Positions 23,345 through 36,069 of a stretch of DNA of 64,000 nucleotides are shown here, piece by piece. Position numbers and translations under genes: made by a program. Every line of letters begins with the position of its first letter. The stretch's first letter is position 1. The notes beneath the pieces are model-generated. The model made no database searches. It saw only the letters and a program-made list of their open reading frames with translations, and was not told the DNA's origin. The stretch is from Liolophura sinensis (taxonomy: Eukaryota; Mollusca; Polyplacophora; Chitonida; Chitonidae): positions 12,645,338 through 12,709,337 of the forward strand of contig NC_088302.1 of assembly GCF_032854445.1 (NCBI RefSeq), given 5' to 3'.

Positions 23345-25790
23345 TTTCGCCTTTATCCAGTCCGAGTGCGCAGACTCGTCAAACCTAGTACTTTAGGACG
23401 GACTTTATCATTTCTTTCTGTCTAGCGTGGGGAGGCTGGCCAAATAATGGGTGGCCAGGTGTCAGTATACTGTGTACTGGATGATGCAGCATAGCGTTAC
23501 AGCGTACAATCTTGACTTTCGCATTAGTCTGGTGCCAGGAGACTTTTAGCCCGCGTAGATGGTCATTTGTTTCTATGAATACAGCGTGTGTTTGATTTAT
23601 TGATTTACTAAATTTTTACATTCACGACAACAGTCACCTTTGTGGGCTCAGGACACTGGATTGCACGGGAATGAACCATCCACATTTGGTAATTTACTGA
23701 CGAACTTTTTCATGTACTTCATTGTGGTTAGGGACAAGGGTTGCTACCCTATTATTCTCACTAAGGCCGGTGAATGGCCAGGATTGAATCAATCTTTTGT
23801 GGGTTCTAGCCATTGAAAGACAACCAAACGCAGGTGCAGTGATGAACATCGTGCACAAGTACAGGCAATTGCTGAATCACTGACATTCATTACAGGAGTA
23901 TTCATCATGGCTGTTAGAAAGTGATAGATTGTCTTACAAGCAATCGGAATGATTCAGGCTGTTCTCAGTCTATTTTCATAGTTGCAATAGTTTGCAAGAT
24001 TTTTTTCCCCCAACAGCACCGAGGAGCCTCTCACCAATATGGTCGTTGTGAGTCAAGTCCAGCTCAGGCTGGCTTCCTCTCCGGCCGTACGTGGGAAGGT
24101 CTGCCAACAACCTGCGGATGGCCGCGGGTTTTCACTGGACTCTGCCCGGTTTCCTCACACCATAATGCTGGTCGCCGTCGTATAAGTGAAATATTCTTGC
24201 GTTCGGCGAGAAACACCAATCAAATAAACAATTAAATAAAATAAATTTTCCAGCAGGTGGGTTGGAAATTCTATTACCATTTTTATTGGCTCTGAATGTT
24301 GCTGTACAGGTTTTTAAGTAGTATATTACTTGATGTCCGACGTAGAAAATGGAATAAGTTAATTTGTATGTAATGTTTTAATGCAATGTTTTAATAAGGT
24401 ATACGGAGTAAAACTGCCCGGAAACAACATTTCGATTGCAGATGTACCGACTCAACAGAGTACTCTCTCGTGGAATAGCAGATTGTATACGTTAAGCGGC
24501 CAGAGCTTTATCTCTCAGCTGATAACGCTTTTCAAAATTGCTGTGAAGTCCGTATGTCAACAGGACTTCAAACACAAACTCACCGCTCTGGAAGAACAGC
24601 GTTTCGATGTGTGCATAAACAGCGGCTTAGTTACACACACACACTAATGTTTTGAGTACAGGTCTCGTCAGTCCCCCAGGGTATGGTTTTCTTTGCTACT
24701 GCAGAAAGATTAGCTGGTTCCTCCAATACAAAGGTGACCCCAAGTATGATTTTCCGGGAGTTTAGTCCAAGCGGAATGTCACAGATATTGGTAAAAGAAA
24801 TCGATTAGCGCAAATGGAATAAAATTGTTGTTGTTAATTTAGAAATGCCCAAAACAATATCGTCGTCGATTTTTGCACGCGTAACGATTCAAATCGGTAT
24901 TAAAATTCCTTAAACTTATTATAAATATTGAAAAATTATTTCACAATTTAGGCTCATTTTAGCACTATAAATAGTACAGCTGTGAGTCTGACATTTACTA
25001 AAACGAACTAATATGAGCTGTTTTTTGTAAATACAGACAATTTGATTGGTGAATATGGACCTTTTCCGGGTATAATATCTTTTAATTATCTTTAAAGATT
25101 GGAAGCTGGCAGATGAATTAATTTACTTCGACATTATCAGCAAGTGCAACTAGTGTCTACCGGCGACAAATGATTTCTTCCATGCATGGTTATACCATCG
25201 ACACTTGAATGGTTAAAGTTTCATTGATTAGAGTGAGAAAACGAACCGCTGCACCTATCATCGACAAATTATGGCACCGTAAATTAATGGAGCAATGATT
25301 TACTGTACCAGCGATGGCTGTAATAGTCTAAATAGTGGTCATCGAGCGTGAAGGAGAGTTCCGTCAGAAATATTCTTTATTACCAAAGGAAAATGGCGAA
25401 ATGAAAACACATTGTCAATCTTGCCTAATACCGCTGAGTGACATAAGATTTATGGAAATGTAGATAAAGTATATGGAATGTGTATATCGTCTGTGTGGAC
25501 ATCTGCTCCGGACTCGATCAAGGCATATTTTGCTACATCAATAAAACTATGAGGTAAGCTGACAAGCGACCGGAATTCACTCGTTACGTGAGACCCTTTG
25601 CCAGCTATCACACTGTCTTCGCTGCTATGGTTTCATTCCCTTTGCCGACACAGTGTTATTCAACCAATAAACCAGCTAATCATTTATTCAACCAACCAAC
25701 CAACCAATCCATCAAACCAGGCGTAACAATAACGCTAAATCTAATCATGCAAGATCACTTGTCTTCGCCTTAACAGGCAACCTGAACGAG
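23345..25790 (+). repeat. R composite repeat, copy 4 (blocks E, F, G, H, T)
   Basis: E and F (23360-23890) match 15960-16450. G (23890-24700) is interrupted by a SINE at about 24021-24245. H (24700-25540) matches 31560-32425 throughout, for example gtaaattaatggagcaatga. T (25548-25640) ends gctatcacactgtcttcgct. A new X block starts just beyond. Confidence 0.75.
24021..24245 (+). mobile_element. SINE family S1 inserted in R block G
   Basis: It carries gaggagcctctcaccaatat, a B-box-like gagtcaagtcc, the core aacctgcggatggccgcggg and an A/T-rich tail. It splits R between tttttttcccccaacag and agcaggtgggttgg. Confidence 0.85.
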
Positions 25791-26137
25791 TTTATTACAG
25801 CTGTAAATAATAATATAGCTGTAACTTAATTGTTTTATTCCGAAACACCAATCTAGAAGAGCGTTTTATGTATAGTACATTGCACCAGTGAAATAGTCTA
25901 TTTGCTGTAGTTTCGCTGTCAGCATTTGCGCACGCTTTGTGTATCAATAAATGACAGGGCGAGTATTGCATGTCAATGCATGTCGTAACACAGCACGCGA
26001 TATAATGCTCCCTTAACACATCATACATAATGCTTCAGTAGAAGACCAATCCATATCTCACAGTACACTCACAACGTACCCTTGCAGACTGTCTCCTTTC
26101 TATTATGCCCGTTTTCATTCCGCACCGAATGTCAAAC

Positions 26138-26342
26138 TACTTATTTATTTATTTATTTTTTTTTTATATGGTGTTTTATGTCGTATTCAAGAATATTTGA
26201 CTTGTATGACGGCCACCAGCATTATGGTGGGAGGAAACCGAGCAGAGCCTTGGGGAACCCACGACCATCCTTAGTTTTTTTGGTAGATCTTTCCACGCAC
26301 GATCGGAGAGGAGACCAGCACGATCAGGAATTGAACTCACGC
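26138..26342 (-). mobile_element. SINE family S1 inserted in R block X
   Basis: The tail (ATTT)n is on the left, followed by tggtgttttatgtcgtattc and the core cagcattatggtgggaggaa, to attgaactcacg. A 7-bp ctactta occurs on both sides. Confidence 0.8.
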
Positions 26343-27688
26343 TACTTAGAAAAAAAACTGAACAATTTTGACTTTAATGGACAGTTGGAATAAAACTGTA
26401 TTTTAGGTAAATTGACAAGGAGCCATTTTTCATCGCTTAAGAGCGACAATTTCTCATCTATCAGTTTAACTCACACTACTTAGAACAAAAATTTCGACGA
26501 TTTTCACCTTTAATTAACATATATTTTGTATCAATGTGAGTAAGGGATGTCGTATATAGCGAGGTATATCTCCGTTATTTCCCAATATTTTTCTCGACAT
26601 CTCGTTTACCCGTGCCAGTAAATTATGGGGGAAAATCTACTAGGAACGCTATTCGTTCAACGTCCTCTTTGGGTTCGGAGCAGATGCTCACCACTAACAG
26701 GGGAAATTGAAATGGTGGTCAATCCGTCTTCGAAAGCAGACTGTTCTTTTTAGAAATTTCTATTACTCCCAGGCTTCTCCTAAAACCAATCCTTATCACC
26801 TCCTACTCCTCCTTTATGAACATCATTGACTCGACAGGGGTTATGATGTCTATAAACACTGACCTATGGTCGCTTCATTTAATTTCATGACTTAAGCTGT
26901 GGAGAAACATTGTAAAGTAGTTTAATTTTGCGGCTTGTTGCGTTTATATTAAGAGATTGTTTCAGAGATATCAGTCAAACTCAGTTCAGTAAAGACCCTC
27001 CAGTGACCGGGTAATCGGGTCGCTTTACAAAGAAAAACAGGTACTTGTCATTAACTCTCACAGGATGGTCACAATACAAATTTGGTGGACTGATAATCCG
27101 GGCAAAACTAGGTCTAATCAATAATTAAAATACTCCTCAACCTTAAATGGTTTAGCTAAACTCCAATTGATACACCGCCAACAAAGTTTATCTTTGGGCA
27201 GTAGTGGCCTGAGAGATAACAAGAAATCATGTTTTCGTATTGTTATATTGTCATTTAGACGGAAAATTTCTATTCTAACGTCACTAATGTTAAATGTTCC
27301 TAGCTTTTTCTCACTGAGAATAGGCCAGTATCTGTGGGCGCCGATTCTTATGCCCTACTCACCTGATATTTACGTCTGTCGCCATTCTTACAACCAGCCT
27401 CATAGCCACGCTTCAGCAGGTCCATTTTTACCATTGTTGAAGGGTTAATGAAAGAAGACAACATGGCGTCAGCTGTGAACAGTTTTGTTAGATACCCCGC
27501 TTTACCCTCCCGGACATTTAACCTCTGCTCTAAAGCAACACAGAAAACAACTCAAATCAACTTAATTCATTTAAACATAAAAGGTGGAATTAATCTGTGT
27601 GAGTGATCTTTAAATTGTGTCCTACCCCGAAACTAAAACTTAACCAATATGTTAAGTAATCCGGTTTGTAATATGTTGAATAAATTAG

Positions 27689-27819
27689 TGTAAGGGTGTT
27701 GCAGAGTAAAGATGAGAAACAACTGGCTTGTTTAACTCTGAGATCAGCGACTAGCCTTACACAAGATCAAAGAAACACGAATAAGCTTGAATAAGTTTAA
27801 TATATATATATTTGAGCAA

Positions 27820-27863
<44 letters not shown>

Positions 27864-28619
27864 CGTCCAAATTCGGATGGAATATTCCTGCTTCCAAAGG
27901 CGATTCAGTCCACGAAAATGTAGAGTCCACAGTTAAGTTGAACCCCTCAATCTACGGATGACAGTCCGATAAGTGGTTTATTCCCCAACTGGCTGTGAAT
28001 GGGTAACCTCTTAGGGCGGATGAGTTGACAGAGATGTGGATGTAAGTTTCCTCGGAAATATACACAAAGTCACTTTCTGGGTAAACTGGGATGAAATGTA
28101 TCTAATGGCACAAAGAGACAATGAGAGACACAAGCTCAAAAATAACGTCTCCAAAAATAACAAATAGCGAAACACAAGCTCACAAAGTGTTCTGTACAGA
28201 AAATGGAGTACAAATGTCGGATGGCGTGAAAGCCGGTATCTGCAAACCCAGCAAAATCCTTCTCAGTGAATGACAGTAAATATGACTGCTTTCAAATGGA
28301 CTTGAGTAAATAACTGCTCACAAGTGGGCAAGTGACTGCCCTTAACTAACTGCGAGCTTCTCAACTCCGTCGATTATATTTATGGACTAATGTACAAGAA
28401 AATTATGTATGGTTTACAACGCTAATTCATGTTTCCAGAATGTATATAATATACCCTAAGTACAATGACACTAAACGCACGAACACCGAAACCTCGAGAA
28501 CGTTGGACTGAATTACAGTGCAGACTATAATATAAACAAATCGGAAAATTTAGACCAGACAATGACTCAGGGAGAAATAAAAAAATATAATACAATGTTT
28601 AAAGAAGGAGTTCGTAACA
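27689..28619 (-). mobile_element. Solo LTR (about 931 bp) of the same Ty3/gypsy family, inside an R repeat
   Basis: On the minus strand it starts TGTTACGAACTCC and ends CCCTTACA, the expected TG...CA termini. The inner part matches the LTR remnant at 7984-8395. No internal element sequence is attached, so it is a solo LTR from LTR-LTR recombination. It interrupts R between blocks that are contiguous at about 1670-1680. No clear target-site duplication was seen. A (TA)n tract lies at 27824-27860. Confidence 0.7.
27824..27860. repeat. (TA)n microsatellite in the solo LTR
   Basis: About 18 TA units, a pure dinucleotide tract. Confidence 0.95.
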
Positions 28620-29297
28620 CGTGGACTAACATGATGGTCAGCGTGTAAAACCAAGCGGCGCCTTATACGAAAACTTCATGTCATTATACACCGTAGTGGT
28701 CATTCAGATGCAACAAATAGCTTTTAGCTGGATAAAGAAACTTGCAATTCCATAACCAAACATGTGGTCCTAATACTTTGGGGCTATAATTGTACACACA
28801 TTGTGTATTTGATCAAGAAATTAGGACATAGAATAAAGAAAACCAATTCACCTTGTGTGATTCATTTCCAATGTCCCAGACAGCCAAAGCTGGATTCCAG
28901 CAACCAGTCCAACAAAACAAGGGCTGGTACATCTAGTGAGTGAACCAGTGAATGCATGAAATAAACATTACGACCTAATGATTAGACTAAGGCAGTTTAA
29001 GTTCAGAAAGCTTATGGCATTGAGCCCAGGTAAGTGCTCGGCGCTCATCAACAATGTAATCAGCAATGAGGTAAATTCAGCTCTCCTGGGCGTCCGCAGA
29101 TAGGCCGAACATTTTCTTGTCACACAGTTATTGCCACTGTGGAAAGTAATTGTCGCAACAATACTTTCACACATTTTAAACGTTTGTTGTGACGTCACGG
29201 TATGGTCTAAGCAGTTGATTATTTCACAAGAATCCGCACTTGGCACTTTGTGTTCTGAGTGGTGATGGGTGACGAGTGTGTCTTCGTTTGGTGTAGG

Positions 29298-29453
29298 TGG
29301 AACGGGATTCGGTCTGTCAGCTACCTGCGGATGGTCGTGGGTTTCCCCTGGGCTCTGTCCGATTTCCACTCACCATAATGCTGGCCACCGTTGTATAAGT
29401 GAAATATTCTTGAGAACGGCGTAAAAAGCCAATCAAATAAATAAAATAAATAC
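29298..29453 (+). mobile_element. SINE family S1, 5'-truncated
   Basis: Core cctgcggatggtcgtgggtt through gaaatattcttgagaacggc to an AAAT tail. The tRNA-like head is missing. It lies in R between blocks B and C. Confidence 0.85.
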
Positions 29454-30384
29454 AGATCCAGTGTATGCTCATGTAACTTATCTAGAGTGCAATTGACCGG
29501 ACTTCTCGGGACTAAAAGCTCTAATGCTGTTGCACTTCAAGTAACACCGTCACGAATGATCAACCATGGTACGTATTGTTTTCAAGTATGAAAGTAAATG
29601 CGTCTCAGCCGTCACAAAAGAACATTCGTTGACGCTAATTATGATGTAACGGTTTTCTTTTTATTTGTTTGAAATGACACCGCGCGATTCTTGAAAATGA
29701 ATCGATAGTTGCTTCATTAGTACAAATACGTTGAAGAAGAAGAAACTCAGAATCAACTATTGCTCGTTGTTTCTCCATTGCAGAATCGCTATTTTATCAA
29801 AACGACTCAAGTGAAAGTTATTTTATGAAACCGAGGTGTGACAATGAATCAAAAGCTTCCTGTAATCTGAGCGGAGCAGACATTGCGCATTTCCGCTGAA
29901 GCTGAAGAGTCAGTCTGTCCTTGACACAAAACCAGCGCAGCATTAATGGCTTCCATGGTAGTATGCCATCGCCTGCCAAACACACATACCGGCAATATCC
30001 GAGAGTTCTCCTATTTGGTGGATAGTGCATTGTTCTCAGACGACATCCTGGTGGCATGGAAATGAGAAACAGACTACCTGTTGAACAACCCAATCAAAAA
30101 GCACTACCAGGTAGTCTCCATGGAAGCGCTTGATGATGGGTAATTTCGAGTTTCAATAACCCGTGAGACACACTTAAAATAACAAAACTCTACAACGTTG
30201 TGAACTGGCTGACTTTTTCCTCACGTGGGTGACAGATTTGTCTCCAGTTTTTGTTGACATTATGACATTTCAGGATGAAGAATCTGTTGTGAGAAAATGA
30301 TGTTGTATTCCACAGCTTTATACTCACGATTGTCAAACGCTGGCAGATAGTTTGTATCTACAAAGCGTACAAGAACACGCTTTG

Positions 30385-30645
30385 ATTGGTGCCTATCGGG
30401 ATGGAGCTTGGCCAAGTAATGGGCGGTCTTGCGTCTTACTTAACAATGTTTCAGTCACATGACGACAGAGGAATCTTTAGAGTGCATGTAATGTGCCTCC
30501 TTGTTGCAGGACGAATTTCCACCGATCTTTTATCTTGTGCTGCTTCACTAAAACCGCTTACAGAAGGCAAGTAAGCTGCCCCGCCCGAGCCATTATACTG
30601 ATCGGCCGCTGTACCAACTGTGCTAGCGGGGCCGGTAGGAGATAT
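30385..30645 (-). mobile_element. Old S2 SINE copy inside R
   Basis: It shares catgtaatgtgcctccttgt and aagtaagctgccccgcccga with the complete S2 and ends with the tRNA-like head taccaactgtgctagcgggg. Part of the head-proximal body is deleted. It sits between blocks D and F of R. Confidence 0.75.
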
Positions 30646-32529
30646 TGAGGTCGCACAGGTAGTTACTTGTTTATTTGAACAGCGTGTGATTTATAAATTA
30701 ATTATTTATTTATTAACTCGTTTGTTAAACGTCATACTTAAGATATTTCCTTTTTAAGATAACGGTCACTGTCAGGGCTCTCGACACAGGAATGTCCGTA
30801 ATTAACCATCGACCTGTGGTAAATAACTGACGAACTTTTTCGTGTACTTCAGCTTTTTGGAAATTAGTTAGTCTTCAACGAATGATTACAATCACACAAG
30901 CATTGTCAGTAACTAATGCCCTTAAAGTCAAAAACAGGTGCGGTTTTGAACACCGTGCAAAAGTACAGGTAACCACTGAATCACCGACATTCATCACAGG
31001 AGTATTCATCATGACTCCGTTCATCGTGATGTTAGATGATAGATTGTCTTACACGTTATCAGAGTGACTGAGATCGTCTTAAATCTTTGTTCATACTTGC
31101 AATAGTTTGAAAGATTTTTTTTTAACAGCTGGATTCGAAATTTTGCTACCTTTTCTTAATGACTCTGAATGTCGCTGCACAGGTTTTGAATTCGTGTATG
31201 ACGTAGAAATTGGATGAGGTTGATTTTTATTTAATAGCAATGTTATAACAGCGTACACGGAGTAAAGCTTCCCAGAAACAACATTTCCAATACAGATGTG
31301 CGGACACACCGGAATACTTTCTCATGGAATACGATATTGTATGGGATAAGCGGACAGAGTTTATCTCTCAACCGGGAACGCTTCTCAGTATTGCTGTCAA
31401 TTCCGTATGTCAACAGGACTTCAAACACAAACTCACCGCTGTGGAGGAAGAATGTCTTGGCGTGGGGATAAACAGCTGCTTAATGATTTCAGGAGACTCA
31501 TGTTTTGAGTACAGGTTTCGTCAGTCCCCCAGTGTATGGTTTTCTTTGCTACTGCAGAAGGATTAGCTGTTTCCTCCAATATTGTTCTAGCGCCAAGTAC
31601 GACTTTCTATGAGCTTACATGTTGAGAGATGTATCAGGGAATTTCGATAAAAAATAGATAAGCGCAAAATATTGCAATAAAATTTTTGCTATTAATTTAG
31701 GAAGGCTAAAAAGTCACCGTCGTTTGTACGCGCGTTTACCTTCAAAATCGGCATTAAAATTCCTTAAATTTATAACAAATAATGAAGAACATTTTCACAC
31801 TTTAGACTCATTTTAACACTATAAATAGTGTGGCTACATGTCTTATATTCACTAAAAGCATTGATTTGAGCTGTTTTTGGTAAACACAGAAAATTTAATT
31901 TGCGAACATGGACATTTTTGACCAAACTTTCCGGTATAGTGCCTAAGTTTTAAAAATTGAAATTACTCAGTTGAATTAATTTAATATGCCCTTATCAGCA
32001 AGTGCTCTTAGTTTTTACCTGCGACAATTGACCTTTCAAGGCTTGGATGTACCACGAACACTTGAATGGTTCTGATTTTAACTGATCAAAGTAATTGATT
32101 AAAGCGAGAAATTGAATCGTTCTATCTATCGTGGACAAATCAAGGCATCCGTAAATTAATGGAGCAATGAATTACTGCACCAGCGATGGCTGTGGTGTTC
32201 TAAGTAGTTATCGTCGACAGTTACAAGAAACTTTAGTCAGACATATTTACTATTACTGAAGAAACAAATGACGAAACGAATACAGCTTGGCTAATAGCGC
32301 TGGCTGACGTAGCACTTGATGGAAAAGTAAATATAGTAAGTAGAATGTGCATGCTGTCTGTGTGGACTTACACTGTTGTTATCGACCAACGCATATTTTG
32401 GGTCATCAAATATAAGTAGAACAAAACTGTGAGGTAAACTGGTAAACGAATGAAGTTCACCGTTACGTAAGACCATTTGCCAAATATCACACTGTGAATT
32501 ATCGTGAATTTTTGTTTCTTCATGATAAA

Positions 32530-33960
32530 CACGAAGCAGCGAGTCGGCTACTCACGCCTGAGCTCTTTTCGACTGAAGAAATGTCTTCTGATATTGTTAC
32601 GTACATTCTCTTTCTTTTGTTTACCGTGATGAGAATTGTTGATCCGAACCAAAATGAGAGGACAGTCTGCGAATGGCATTGTTCAGAATTGAATTCCTCT
32701 AGAGCCGGTTTCAAAGATATGTGTTCAAACATTGTTGCCTTCATAATTGGCTTATGTATCAGTCATTAATATTTGGCTGTAAAGGAGACCCTAACATTCC
32801 CAATGAATCCTTATGAACCTAAGATCAGTCATTAATATTTGGCTGTAGAGGAGACCCTAACATTCTTAATGAATCCTTATGAACCTAAGTTGGATTTTTT
32901 TTCTGAAACCTTGGGCAAAAAAAAAAAAAGACGAAACACAAATTACGGATAAGCTTTCTTTCATGTTGGTACTATCTTGTGTAGCAAATGCATTGCTACA
33001 CACTAAAAAGCCTTCCATGCAAGAAGCCCGTCAGAAAAAAAGTCCGCCACAAAAAAATAATCTGTGGGTCTGTAATTTGTGGGTCTCACCAATGGTCCAA
33101 AGCTTTAATGATGTTCTCTTATCTAACAATCAAGTGCATAATTCACGCATAGGATGATATTCAATTACGACCGGGTTATAAATGTCATTCAAGGACGACC
33201 TAAGCATCAGTCCCAAATAGAGGGTAACTCATCAGAGAACACACAGGGCGTTCTTATCGTTACACTGTTTATTTATATTTTTTTTCATTTTCTCTTCTGG
33301 TCCAAGAGAACAGTTTCGTCAATCACTTTTTAATAATTTATATATTTTGATGACAGTAGTTCATTTGTTTGTCTTTTTCCAGAAAATCTGCCTCAGATTT
33401 GTTCTGTTATATACCAAAGGATTCATGATTTCACATAAACTTGTACACGTACTACGTATACTTATAGCTATATAATGCGTTAAACGTAAAAATTTTGTCA
33501 TATGTAATGTATGGATAGCTGAATAACCCTCTCCAATACCACCAATGTTGGAAACTGGAAACCTGTAGAAGTCTATTGCATCCTTTCACAAAACCATGTT
33601 GTCATCAGACTGGATGGGATAAATTCACTTTTGAACATCATTTCCCAGTGGGTCATGTCCTGACGTGATTCCGTCTAACAAACCGATCTAAATGAGCAAA
33701 CGTATGCGAAGCCTCAGAATCATGCTGTTTGGTCATAAAATGTACACAGTTTTGAACTCAATACGTAATGCCATTGACGTGAAGATGCCATTGACGTAAA
33801 CCAGCCACACAAGCAAGAATCTTTCCGTGCGAACAAAGATGCACGAAGCCGAGAATGTAATAAATGTTTACAAACCTTTATCATGTGTTTGTATGCACCT
33901 TTGAGTTTCAGGGAAGGGGTTGATTTAGGAACTTTCCGTTGATTTTGATGGATGGTAGCA
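32530..33960 (+). repeat. Segment J, copy 1
   Basis: It aligns with 37370-39910: aagacgaaacacaaattacg versus aagacgaaacacaaattggt, caattacgaccgggttataa in both, and aacatcatttcccagtgggt versus aacatcatttccccatggtt. This copy lacks the SINE present in copy 2. A 66-bp tandem duplication lies at 32759-32889. Confidence 0.65.
32759..32889. repeat. 66-bp tandem duplication
   Basis: Two nearly identical units beginning tcagtcattaatatttggct start at 32759 and 32825. They differ at only a few positions, so this duplication is much younger than the surrounding segment. Confidence 0.9.
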
Positions 33961-33964
33961 CAGA

Positions 33965-35290
33965 AGGTTTAGAGTTTTACGCTCTGCTCAGAGCTAACCA
34001 GTTAGCCACGCTACAACTGGTTGAGGTTTAAGATTTTCATGTGTTGACGAGTGCGGTTAACAAGGCGTGAGTTTTGGAATGCCGTTTCTTAATTAGCCAC
34101 TGAGAATCAGCATGTCTCTAGGTTTTTCATTGATTAAACGTTGAATGTTTTTCCCTTTTGCGAAAATAACAGCAATGTTTTTATTTCTACATACTGTAGA
34201 TATTCCCAACATGTATAAAAAGCAAGCGAAACATTTATATTTTGTTCCTGGGGCCAATTCCCCGCCTTGGCACTGAATCAGTGACGTTCATGACAGAAGT
34301 ATTCATCATAACTGTTACAAAGTGATAGATCGTCTTGTACACGCTTGAACTGGACGATTTTTGAACCTTTTCAAAGTTTGCAAGAATTTTTTCAACAGAT
34401 GGATTGGAAATTTCATTACCATTTATTGATGACTCCTAATGTCACTCTTCAGGTTTCAATTAGTGTACTGCGTGACGACGAATATAGAAATTGTATTACC
34501 TTGTTTTGTATTTAATAAACATGTTGCAAAGACGATGGAAATGGCGTGTCTGTAAGCAATGATATAATGTGTGGAGTTTGTTGGTGAGTACAAGTGCACG
34601 GCATACGAAGTAAACCTTTTCCGAAACAACATTTCCAATACAGATGTGTGAAGACTCTGGAGCCTTTGCTGACGGAATACGAGGGTGTACATGTATGTGG
34701 GTTAGGCGGGCGGAGCTTTATCTCTCAACAGGGAACGCTGTCAATTCCGTATGTCAACAGAACCTCAATCAGAAACTCGCCGCCCAGGGGGAAGAATGTC
34801 TTGACCCAGAGATTAACAACTGCTTAGTGGTTAACGACATCAATGTTTTCAGTAGGTGTTTCGTCTGTCCCCCAGTGTTTGGTTTTCTTTGCTATATACA
34901 GCTGAAGAACTGACAATGGAAAGGAGTCCAAGAGGCTGTACGGTAGATTATTAAGGAAAAAATTCAAATACTATCGACTTTTTGCTATTATTTTCGAACT
35001 GCTCCCCCCCCCCCGCACAATCCGACACCACCAAAAATAAACGTTTCCAAAAATATCAGGTTTTAATTTAAATTGATACATCGGGTTGCATTCTAACCTT
35101 TTCAAAGTTTATAGTCATTTTAACACTATAAATAGTACGAGTCATATGTTTACTGAGAGGTAAGAAAGGGCTATTCTTTATACACGGAATTTGACAAGTG
35201 TTCAGCCAGCTTTAAACCTTTTTAAGATTCAACACACCATTATCAGGAAGGGCAACGGGAAGTAGGGTAGAAACAGTCATTGAAGTGAAA
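33965..35290 (+). repeat. R composite repeat, copy with Y, G and partial H
   Basis: Y (34060-34270, tttttcattgattaaacg) joins directly to G (34290-34890, caacatttccaatacagatg), skipping Z to F. H is partial (34940-35190, ttttaacactataaatagta). Confidence 0.65.
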
Positions 35291-35367
35291 ACACATCGTC
35301 AAATCTGGCTGGTAACGCTAGTTTACTATTTATTTTATTCATTTGTTTTGTTCTGTTTGATTGATGT

Positions 35368-35516
35368 TTTATGTCGTACTCAAGAACATTTCACTTACAC
35401 AACGACGGCCAGCATTATGGTGGGACGAAACCGGACAAAAGCCTGGGGAAACCCACGACCATCCGCAGGTTGTAGGCAGACCCTTCCACGTACGGTCGGA
35501 GAGAAAGTCAGCGACC
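35368..35516 (-). mobile_element. SINE family S1, head truncated
   Basis: Reverse-oriented: gattgatgttttatgtcgta, cggccagcattatggtggga and gaccatccgcaggttgtagg. It stops near gaaagtcagcgacc. Confidence 0.8.
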
Positions 35517-35991
35517 ACATACTTCATGCCTTTTAAAGCTTTGTTAATTAAAGGATAAATGCCATGAACGTGGATAGTTTTCCGTCGACGTCAGATTTGT
35601 TCTCAGGCATCGTTGTAACAAAATCAACTAAAGACGTAACTAGTTTTGGCCCCCAGCTTTGTTCAAAATGTTCCACACGAAGTAACAAGAACGTTGCACG
35701 ATCCAACGGTACCAGTAAATAGGCCCATACATACACTAGCATTCCTATCATTGTATTATACATTTAGCAGCAGAATGGCATAAAAAAAAGATATTACAAA
35801 ACGCGTTCTGGCGTAAACACAGAAGGGAAAGAGCGCGAGAAAATGTGACTTAGTTTCCTGATGAATTGTGTTTGAACTCCCTTAGCAACGCTTCAGTTTA
35901 CCACATCTTCAGCGCGTGGCCTAAGCCTTGGGTTTGGCGTTTGACATAACAGCGTGAACTGACCTTCGATAGGTTCTTTCATTTCTACCAC

Positions 35992-36069
35992 GACTGTTTG
36001 ATATGGGACTGTTTGATATGGGACTGTTTGATATGTGACTTGTTTGATATGGGACTCTTTGATATGTCA
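35992..36069. repeat. Short tandem repeat, about 15-bp unit
   Basis: About five units of gactgtttgatatgg with small changes. They translate on the minus strand as an S-N-S-P-I pattern, a by-product of the repeat. Confidence 0.85.

Larger units (their letters stand above)
25791..32500 (+). repeat. R composite repeat, longest copy (X to T), with nested insertions
   Basis: The most complete copy: X (25791-27440), Y/Z (27440-28830, split by the solo LTR), A (28850-28985), B (29065-29170), C (29800-30070), D (30100-30370), F (30740-31010), G (31010-31580), H (31560-32425) and T (32425-32500). Nested are SINEs at 26140, 29298 and 30385. Without insertions the unit is about 5 kb. No ORF in it exceeds about 130 codons, and none is recognisable. 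Confidence 0.7.

Noticed and set aside
27824-27860. (TA)n tract as a regulatory element
   Set aside because: A plain microsatellite inside a solo LTR.
28968-29369. 133-codon minus-strand ORF
   Set aside because: Composed of R block B antisense and a SINE S1 fragment.
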